Positions 56,601-64,000 of a stretch of DNA of 64,000 nt are shown here, in pieces. Position numbers and translations under genes: made by a program. This DNA comes from Blastomussa wellsi (taxonomy: Eukaryota > Cnidaria > Anthozoa > Scleractinia > Plerogyridae): NCBI GenBank assembly GCA_947652115.1, contig OX393570.1, forward strand, positions 10,769,890 through 10,833,889, read 5' to 3'. Below the pieces are notes generated by a model. That model saw only the letters and a program-made list of their open reading frames with translations. It was not told the origin of the DNA and made no database searches. The first letter of the stretch is position 1. Each line of letters starts with the position of its first letter.

Positions 56601-57795
56601 AAACAAGGCGCAGAAGGACACAAATATGGCGTCTCCATACTGAGCTTTGTAAATTTGCGTCGACCGTTTAGGCAAATAACTCGCGAACGGCACACCGCAC
56701 AGGCCTGAGACTTGGAGAATTTTTTTTGTTTATTTTCCATCTACACTTTCCGAAATTCTAAGCTTCTGTAGTTGAATTGTTTCGAATTTAGGCTTTGATA
56801 TCGTGACAGAGAAAACCACCAATAAGTATGGGGCTCAATAAGTAAGTTCCACTTTGGAGACTTCTGGGAAGCGCAGACTAAATAACCCAAGCCAGTTTTT
56901 ACAAATATTTTAGTACGATCTTTAGATACCCTAGAGCTCAATTTTTAGGAGAAACGACGGCGTAGCACATGGTTAAAAAATTATTCGAGACGTCACGGTG
57001 AAATGTAAATCAGTTTATCGGCTAAATAAGATCGGCTCTAAATGATTATTTTTTATCTTCCAGGTGATCCACAAGATTAAAATTTATCACCAGACTGAAA
57101 GAAGCACTTCTTGCATAGGTAAATCAGAAGAGATTTTTCCTAACTTTCGTTCCTTTTGCATGCCAGCGAAGTTTTGCGAACGGCTAATTTTGTCTCAAAT
57201 TTTGGTTGTTTTGAAGTCGCCGAGAGCTAATTAAAATAGATTTTCTCGATTTCCTCCAAATTGAGGCGGTCTCTTAAAAACAAACTACACCACGTTACGT
57301 TACGTTACGTTACTTACTAATACCTTTCCATAGCCAAGATATGAGCTAAAACAAAACTTTGACTGTAGTCGCGAAATTTCAATCATGATCAATTTTTGTG
57401 GGCCTTTCGTTTTAAACAGGACCACTTAAACAACATTTGTGAGAGATACGTTCGCCTCAGAGATTTATTTGCAATATTTTTGGGCTTACAGACACTGTAG
57501 CCATATTCGCCAAGGAAGCGCGATTATTCAGATTTAGGGTGTCCTTCTGGGCATGTCATATCCAAAACGAAGTCAGTGACCGCATTTTTTTTTTTTTTTT
57601 ACATTTCTAACCTTACGGTACGAAATAGTACCGCTGGGAAGTTTCTCATCATAAAATCGTATTATTGGCAGTTCTTAAACAGCGTCATGAGTTCTTTTAA
57701 TAAAGCGATAGATAGTTAGATGCTCAGGGAATTATTGACCTCCTGTCGCCGTGGTACCGTCGCCCGTACCGATTTGCTTTAAGTCCCTATTATGG
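56601..57795. other. Intergenic, nothing recognised
   Basis: Contains a GTTAC pentanucleotide run (57292-57314) and a poly-T run (57587-57600). Confidence 0.5.
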
Positions 57796-58195
57796 GTAGG
57801 AGCGATACTACTTCGATATCCCACCGATACCAGTCGCCGATATCTCAAGGATATCCAAGCGATACGTCACCGATATTTAACGGATACTTCACTAATATTC
57901 CACCGATACTTTATCGATATTCCAGCGATACTTCTGGCCGATATTCCACCGATACATCAACAATATTCCACCTATACTTTACCGATACTCCATCGATGCT
58001 TCACCGAAATTTCACCGATATATTAATCGAGACATTGCATGCTGGACGGGACATCGGCCGATATGTCGACCGACATTTCGACCGTCACAAAACCAATAGT
58101 CGGCCGACACTCGGTCAACCATTGGTCGACTATCGACTGATGCTCGGTCGACAATCGACCGATATATCGACCGGCATATTGACCAAGGCCGCCTA
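57796..58195. repeat. Degenerate CGATA array
   Basis: About 400 bp of loosely tandem 12-17-bp modules. The first half varies on CCACCGATACTT/CGATATTCC; from ~58060 it shifts to TCGACCGATATGTCGACCGA, which is rich in self-complementary TCGA and CGATATCG-like steps. Open frames over it (for example TDTSPIF-type protein repeats) are products of the repeat. Confidence 0.8.
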
Positions 58196-58819
58196 TTGTA
58201 CACAGGATCCGTTTCTTCCAATGTTGAACTTTGCTTGACAATGGAAGAGGGTTGTGAATCAATTGAACCGTCGCGTATCATCAGTTGTCGTAGAGAGCCG
58301 AATGGCACATGAAAATTTCTGAACATCGCTTTATAAATCCATAAAATAGCTATCGGTGTTCACTTCAATGATCACACTCGTTTTAACAAGTTAACACTGT
58401 GCCTTGCAGTTTACAGAAACAACTCCAATTTGTGATTGCTTGTGACAATAATTATCATTACATGTATAACCGATGTGAAATGAACTAAATCACTAAGGCG
58501 TACCTGCATGCGGAAGTATCTGAAACAGCATAAAATATGTGAAGCAGCTTGATGAATGAACGTTTTTCGCCATCATCAGCTTATTGCAAACTTGCATCGC
58601 TGTCAATGTTGTTGACGCGGCCGCTCTTGGAATGAAGTTCACGCGTTTGTGGCCATGAGTTCAAATAGTCATAAACGTCGCCATGTTAAATTAGACACGG
58701 CATTACTGATTCTTTGCCAGATCGGTCACGCAAGTAACTAACCGGTCAGCAGTCACAAAACTCATACATTCAAATGCAAATTTACCCCCTTTGGACAAGC
58801 ACGTGTTCAAAGGGATTAA
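58196..58819. other. Intergenic, nothing recognised
   Basis: No coding, tRNA-like or inverted-repeat signal that I can support. Confidence 0.5.
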
Positions 58820-58974
58820 TTGCGCAACACACTCCCTTTAGTATCAGGTGATAGAAGTTTCATCTTTCAGTTCGAGTCAGTTTTCACTTCGAGCGTATCA
58901 GACAATAGTTTCTATCACACAGTTTTGTTTTCGTTTTTTGTTTGTTTGTTTCCTTTACCTAGATTTATTAGCAT

Positions 58975-59404
58975 TATCAGTATAGTACCTCGTTCGCGTA
59001 AGTGTTTTGACCCTTCGCGTAATCTTACGCGGAGCGATGTTGCAACAAATCAACATGGATTAATTGTTACTTTTAAGTGTACCAAGACTATTCAGTTCGG
59101 AGAGCGCAAGTTACATATTCCTTTGTTACGACTGCCCGGCTCTCCCATATGTCCAGTCTCCGTATATCAACGTATGGTTTCTCTCGTTCCCGCTAGTTCT
59201 CGGTCCGCCTTATTTGTTTTGCCCAGCCATTTCGGCACTCATATTCTTACTCAGGATCGCTTCATAGCCGCGTTCCGTCGGGCTATTACAGCTGCCGGTC
59301 TTCCTCACGCTTCTTCTTATCGAGGACATTCTTTCCGTCGCGGTGTGGCCTCTTGGGCATTTAATCACGGTGTACCCTCGATTTCTCGGCATACAGACAT
59401 ATAA
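58975..59404 (+). pseudogene. Tyrosine recombinase fragment (DIRS/Ngaro-like)
   Basis: The open frame 58820-59404 shows family wording from ~58980: IVPRSRKCFDPSRNLTRSDV, FGERKLHIPLLRLPGSPICP and the H-x-x-R block YRGHSFRRGVASWAFNHGVP. After that it ends at HTDI without the region carrying the nucleophilic tyrosine, so it is truncated. The N-terminal part is degraded. No RT is found next to it. It resembles recombinases of tyrosine-recombinase retrotransposons more than the Crypton at 35 kb. Confidence 0.75.
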
Positions 59405-59770
59405 CCGGTAAAACAAATCATTTGGTGAGAAAACCAAGCCTCCTCCAGATCAAATAACGTCTCATTCCTTCTGATCGAACCTCACTGGGAACCTAGTTTG
59501 AGCCAACAGTCAATCACCGGTTCGTTGTGTGTATCTGTCGTAGCTTTATGTATATTATTTATCCTTGTATAAATGTGTCTACGACAGGTTTGTGCTTTGG
59601 AAAGTTTCTAACCTGAGATCGGAGCGTCGAAGGTTCGATGCTCTGTGGGATGGTAATATTTTATTTCCTTTTTTTTTCTTTTCTCTTCTTTTCTCTTGCT
59701 TTTTCTCCTTTCTTTTTCTAGGCTGTTAATGAATGCTTCGTGCCTCATATATATGCACTGGAAAGTAGAA
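59405..59770. other. Flank of the recombinase fragment
   Basis: Includes the self-complementary words TCTGTCGTAGC (59527) and GTCTACGACAGG (59577), and a B-box-like GAAGGTTCGATGCTC (59627-59641) of a possible degenerate tRNA-derived repeat. A pyrimidine-rich run follows at 59660-59720. Confidence 0.4.
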
Positions 59771-59932
59771 GAATAGACCCATTTCGATATTTTAAAATTC
59801 AGCCTAAAACAATAGACCTCAGCACGAGGCTCCGGGGTATAAATTATAGAGTTTGTGGGATTTATTCCCCGGAGCCTCGCATTGATGTCTATTGTTTTAG
59901 GCTGAATATTAAAATATCGAAATTAGTCTATT
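59771..59932. repeat. Large hairpin (MITE-like)
   Basis: The left arm starts AATAGACCCATTTCGATATT and the right arm ends with its diverged complement. Inner paired blocks are CAGCCTAAAACAATAGAC (59800-59817) with GTCTATTGTTTTAGGCTG, and CGAGGCTCCGGGG (59825-59837) with CCCCGGAGCCTCG. Loop near 59850. Confidence 0.88.
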
Positions 59933-60510
59933 GAGGAGTGGAGTTATTATCAAAATATAACAAACAACAGGAACAGTGCCCTTGGCCCCTAAAACAACAG
60001 CAACTGCTACAAGCAGAAATACAAGCGTACGAGAGCTACTACACTACCGGGGGATCCTATACTTCATGCAGAAACCAACCTCCTTGTCTACATTAAAATC
60101 GAGGCTGAACAGAACCATTGAAGCGAATTACGGTAGAGTTGATTAAATTTGCATGAGAAATTTGCACATCTTTGTTACTGTAATTGCCACTCCGCTACAG
60201 TCTGAAATTTGTCCTTTATTCCACTTATGAAGTGAAAAAAAAATTGCACAATTTTGTAGTATTTTGTACCCTTATTCCAAAATGACAAAAGAAGTTTTGT
60301 GGAAAGTAAAGAAAATCCGGTTTTTTGCTGCTTGAAATACGTGAATAGGGGGTTCCGGAGAATGGGAACGAATTAAGCGGTGATGACGTAGTTGGTGGTT
60401 CCAGCGTGCTGTTTACACAGAGTTTCCTGTTGCTTTTGAGTGAACTTCTCATGGTCAGAGGACTGTAGCTTGTATTTTCATGGGCTAAATTTCAATTGTG
60501 TCTGACAGAA

Positions 60511-60738
60511 ATGCCTTCCTCAGCATCCATTTCGAGCGATGAACAATCCTCAAGCAGCGATTCTTCGTGGCAGGGAAATGCGATAGTTGGACATATCCAA
60601 CTGCGTTATGCGGACGAGCCGATCGCTCGTGACATTTGTTCATGTGCCGTCAATATTAATTCGGTCCTCCGAGCTATTTTGCTTCTCATTAGTTTCTTAA
60701 TGGCACTATATATTGTATTATCTGGAGGCGTAACATGA
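60511..60738 (+). CDS. Small hypothetical membrane protein or exon
   Basis: ATG at 60511 opens 75 codons: a serine-rich acidic head (MPSSASISSDEQSSSSDSSW), a middle IVGHIQLRYADEPIARDICS and a hydrophobic C-terminus SVLRAILLLISFLMALYIVL. The head resembles N-termini seen in some cnidarian repeat-associated proteins, but I cannot name it. It may be a first exon or a chance frame. Confidence 0.3.
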   Translation: MPSSASISSDEQSSSSDSSWQGNAIVGHIQLRYADEPIARDICSCAVNINSVLRAILLLISFLMALYIVLSGGVT

Positions 60739-60894
60739 AGCCATAACATTGTAGCCGCCATGCAGATGTATATAGGTCATACGTCTGAATGGTTTCCCCT
60801 TTTGTAGTTTGACTTCTGTAATCTGCAAGATGTTTCGTACGCGCGGTTTGTTTTGGCTCATTTGTATTTGCAAGATATGTTTAAGCTCTCATAA

Positions 60895-61435
60895 CTTCAT
60901 TAACGGCGAAGTAGTTATCCAACAAACATTTAGAAGAGAATATTTCGCAATTATTGAAATTTCATTAAGGCGAAGTAGTCGTCCAACAAAAAGGAGAGAG
61001 AATGTTTCGCAGTTTTTAACATTTCATTAACTGCGAAGTAGTCACCCAACAAACATTGATGAGCGAATATTTCGCAGTTTTAAAAATTTCATTAACTGCG
61101 AAGTAGTCACCCAATAAATACTTGTGAGAGAATATTTCGCAATTATTGAAATTTAATTAACGGCGAAGTAATCATCCAACAAAAATTTGTGAGAGAAGAT
61201 TTCGCGGTAAATCAAATTTCAGTAACGGCGAAGTGGTCATCCAACACAAATTTGTGGGAGAATATTTCCAAGTTATTGAAATTTCATTAACGGCGAAGTA
61301 GTCACCCAACAAATTTTTGAGAGAGAATATTTCGCAGTTTTAAAAATTTCATTAATTGCGAAGTAGTCACCCAACAAACATTGATGAGACAATATTTCGC
61401 AGTTTTAAAAATTTCATTAACTGCGAAGTAGTAGT
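60895..61435. repeat. 65-bp satellite, about nine tandem units
   Basis: GCGAAGT recurs at about 60906, 60970, 61034, 61099, 61163, 61228, 61293, 61358 and 61423, a strict 64-65-bp period. Each unit contains TTTCGCARTT and, ~20 bp on, TTAACKGCGAA, which can pair as a stem. Confidence 0.95.
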
Positions 61436-61582
61436 AATAGCGCGATTTGACAAATACCACCTGATCTTCATCTGATCTTCATTTTAAACCTCCCAACGCA
61501 CGAAAACGTTGGGGGCTTTAAAATAGGTAAATTAGGAGAGCGCACTTTTTTCCCCGCATCCAAATTTTCGGCAACTTTTTTC

Positions 61583-61850
61583 TTGCCACAAGCCAGACAA
61601 ATACAACTTTTGCATTGCCACAAGCCAGACAAACACCACTTTTGCATTGCCACAAACCAGACAAATACCACTTTTGGATTGCCACAAGCCAGACAAATAC
61701 CACTTTTGCATTGCCACAAGCCAGACAAATACTCCTTTTCCATTGCCACAAGCCAGGAGAAATACCACTTTTCCATTGCCACAAGCCAGGACAAATACCA
61801 CTTTTGCCTTGCAACAAACAATACAGATACCACTTTGTTTGGCACAAGAG
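61583..61850. repeat. 32-bp iteron-like tandem array
   Basis: Eight to nine units start TTGCCACAAGCCAGACAAAT and continue ACCACTTTTGCA. They begin at about 61583, 61615, 61647, 61679, 61711, 61743, 61775 and 61809, with the last units diverging. The 32-bp period is not a multiple of three, so the protein-like repeats read from it are artefacts. It lies ~150 bp upstream of the start of the GC-rich reading frame. Confidence 0.93.
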
Positions 61851-61997
61851 CTGCTATTTTTTTCGAAGATACACTTCAAGGTGGTGCTTTGCCCGACAGC
61901 AGGTGCCTTTCTGCAGAGTACAAAACACGCAAAACAAACATAATAGGTTGCCAAAATCCTCCAATTGAACAATTTTTTTGCCGGAAGTATACAAAAA

Positions 61998-64000
61998 ATG
62001 TCTTCCCAACTGTTCGAAAATTTTGGCAACGAAACAGTAGTCCTCCAAACATCCAACAATGCGGCTTTGTTTTTCTCGAGGCCCGCAGCGCTGTACGTAT
62101 AAGAAGCAAAACCCCCAAAAGCCACATTGTCTGCACTTGCCGAAGCTGTCGCAGCAGCAGAAAAGGAAAAAGAGGTTTGTGCTTCGTACAGCCTCGAACT
62201 ACAAGAGAAAGCAATACGGGAAGAAAAAGCTGCAGGGGATGGGGAAGGAACAATGGAAGAAGAAGAAAAAGCTGCACTGGAAAAAGAAGCAGAAGCAGCA
62301 GGGGAGGCCTTCCAGGCCGCAGAGAAAGCCAAAATAGCCCGCGCCAAACTTGCAGCAGAAACCAGAGCTGCAGCAGAGGCCAAAAGCAAAGTACCAGTAG
62401 CGGCAACGAACATCACCGGCGCAACCCCAGAAGAGTTCGCAGCAGCACGCGCAGCGGCAAAGATTGCATTCCACCGTGGTAGCAATGGGGCAACAAAATA
62501 AACCTTCGATAGTATGGGCCGGCGGTGCGAGAAATCTGTTGCCTACCACCTGCTACTCGAAAACGCGTACGAAAGCAATCTTCTGCCCGCCATCGCCAAG
62601 GTCGACTATCTTGCAGGGAACCAAGGTCGCACGAACATTCGGCCACTGGCTGGTCTTCTGCCTTTCATCGAGGACCTCTACGTGTTTGGCCTGCTTGCCA
62701 GAGAGCAGTGCGTCTACCAGAGAGGAAAAACACCCTGCGCATGGCAAAAAGAAGCTGGTTTGGTCTACACCCCGGGAAAGAGATCGCCGGCTATTTCGTG
62801 GCGAAATGCGACGTCTCCGAAGTCCCAATGGAAGAGTTGGACCAGGCGCTGCCGGTTTTCGCAAATCGTCTAATCGGGGGCTTCGGCTACGATATCTACA
62901 GCATCGACTAAACACAAGACTTTTCGGGCACTTTGGATCGCAAAGCTCTTGTGGCCAACCTTGGATTCGACACGGCAGGGAGTTTTTCCGCCGCAATGGG
63001 AGAAAATAGCCACCGGCTCCTGGACAACACCACCAGCGTCGGGGAGCACTGCTGCATTTGGCTCGAGACCACGCAACAACAAGAAAAGTGCACAACTCGA
63101 AACAAGATCTACAACAAAGTCGTTTAGAACTTCGAGGCAGGAGAAATCCGCGAGCCTGTTGGCGGGCACCTGGCAGAATACGCCGTTTGCCCCAACCAGC
63201 GGCTCCGCCAAACATTCTTACACCCAGACGTACAAGGTCTAGGTTGTACTCGAATCGAAACCACTTTGTACGGCCTCCCACTCGACGAACTGTCGAACGA
63301 GAAAGCTTCCACCTGCATCGAGAAAGTCTTGGCCCGGGTTTCTGTCGACGCCGAACAACAAAACGGGCTCTTTGTGGTCCAACCGCCCAGCAACCAGTGG
63401 CAAAACCTCGCCGCCATCCTCGACAAGGTGCCTTGTTCTCGCGGACAGACCACAAGGCCACATCTTCGCCGCGTGGGGCGGCCACACAACAACAGGCCGG
63501 ATCTTTGGAGTCCACGTGCGCCCCACTCCAGCGAATGTCGAGGACCCAACCAAGTGGGAAAAAGCAGTGCAGTGGGAAATGGAAAGTTCTTGGTTTTCGC
63601 GCGAAAGAAGAGCAATATCGGGTTGTCTTGCAGGAGTACCCTCCTCGCAACGAAGGAGCAGCCAGGGCAAACCCCGAACCCACCACCAATGGGGAAGAAC
63701 CTCGCAACGACGAAGACGAAAACGCACTTGCAGAAGTAGCAGAAGCATTCGGGGAACCAAGTTCTTCGGGATGTGTTTCTGTTTGGGCGACAAAAGGTCT
63801 GCGAAAAATCCTCCACGAATGCTCGGCCTTCTTCCGCAAGGAGGAAGACAAATTTGGTCGGAAACTTTTCTGGCTTGTGGCTTTCGACGGTGTCGACAAG
63901 CTTGGAGGGTTGGTGTTGCAAATCGAATCCCAGAAAACCTTCCAGTCCAACGAAGGCACAACAATCGTGTGGAACCCAATACAAGTTCTCGAAGGCCCAG
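61998..64000 (+). pseudogene. Long GC-rich unknown reading frame, multiply broken, continues past window
   Basis: One continuous protein-like track can be followed from ATG 61998 (MSSQLFENFGNETVVLQTSN) to the window edge, more than 650 codons. An alanine/glutamate-rich, probably helical part (62120-62400, EKAALEKEAEAAGEAFQAAE) is followed by globular segments: RRCEKSVAYHLLLENAYESN, GGFGYDIYSID, TQDFSGTLDRKALV, TRNKIYNKVV, EIREPVGGHLAEYAVCPN, GLFVVQPPSNQWQNL, HIFAAWGGHTTTGRIFGV and KFGRKLFWLVAFDGVDKLGG. It is broken by TAA at ~62100, 62499 and ~62910, TAG at ~63127, and frameshifts near 62780, 63430 and 63595. GC content and codon use differ sharply from the rest of the window. I do not recognise the family. 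A DNA-element or viral replication protein is possible but unproven. Confidence 0.6.

Noticed and set aside
57751..58326. Coding frames with TDTSPIF-like repeats
   Set aside because: Direct translation of the degenerate CGATA array in several frames and both strands.
61583..61850. CRISPR array
   Set aside because: The 32-bp units are contiguous without unique spacers and the setting is an animal genome; the 65-bp array at 60895-61435 was rejected for the same reason.
61532..62485. 317-residue minus-strand open frame
   Set aside because: Cysteine/tryptophan-repetitive and alanine/serine-rich translation arises from the 32-bp array and from the antisense of the GC-rich plus-strand frame.
62553..63959. 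468-residue minus-strand open frame
   Set aside because: Arginine- and serine-rich low-complexity antisense of the GC-rich reading frame. The plus strand shows the protein-like signal across matching breaks.

Overview
The window looks like a piece of an animal nuclear genome, most likely an anthozoan cnidarian such as a stony coral. The base composition is AT-rich. Genes are split into short exons with canonical GT/AG borders. Most of the rest is retroelements, foldback/TIR DNA elements, tyrosine-recombinase elements and tRNA-derived SINEs whose sequences resemble those I know from coral genomes. The species call is inference; nothing here is prokaryotic.

Genes. The main host gene is a minus-strand receptor tyrosine kinase running from 53.4 kb down to 27.1 kb. 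I could place 16 exons: one V-like Ig, two Ig, two FN3, a transmembrane exon, a 22-bp micro-exon, a juxtamembrane part and a split kinase domain. Every junction I checked keeps phase. The copy is damaged: a 1-bp frameshift in one Ig exon, an in-frame TAA in one FN3 exon, and AYE in place of the APE motif in the kinase. At 15.7-14.6 kb, same strand, lies the start of a second related gene (signal-peptide exon plus Ig exon), so this looks like a tandem receptor cluster.

Layout. 0.05-3.9 kb: a giant degenerate palindrome with a different SINE in each arm. 4.7-8.1 kb: an L1/Tx1-like LINE with internal deletions. 10.5-11.5 kb: direct repeats and microsatellites. 12.8-13.8 kb: a foldback element. 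16.2-17.5 kb: a decayed DIRS/Ngaro-type retrotransposon (reverse transcriptase plus tyrosine recombinase). 17.7-19.4 kb: a second palindrome. 20.6-23.2 kb: two Gypsy fragments joined in opposite orientation. 23.2-26.5 kb: a nearly complete, young Penelope-like element inserted in the Gypsy RT. 27.3-28.6 kb: a TTAA-flanked element in a kinase intron. 34.3-36.1 kb: a Crypton-like tyrosine-recombinase element in a receptor intron. 42-44.5 kb: a LINE fragment and a 39-bp-TIR element. 50.2-51.2 kb: a hairpin-bearing element with the same ground plan as the Crypton insertion. 54.4-56.6 kb: a second LINE copy split by a Penelope fragment. 57.8-58.2 kb: a degenerate CGATA array. 58.9-59.9 kb: a tyrosine-recombinase fragment and a large hairpin. 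60.9-61.4 kb: a 65-bp satellite. 61.6-64.0 kb: a 32-bp iteron-like array followed by a GC-rich, multiply broken, very long reading frame I do not recognise, which continues past the window.

The items most worth following up are the GC-rich reading frame with its upstream 32-bp array, the shared hairpin plus short-inverted-repeat architecture of three elements (one carrying a Crypton recombinase), and the receptor kinase that keeps a coherent gene model but has disabling lesions.
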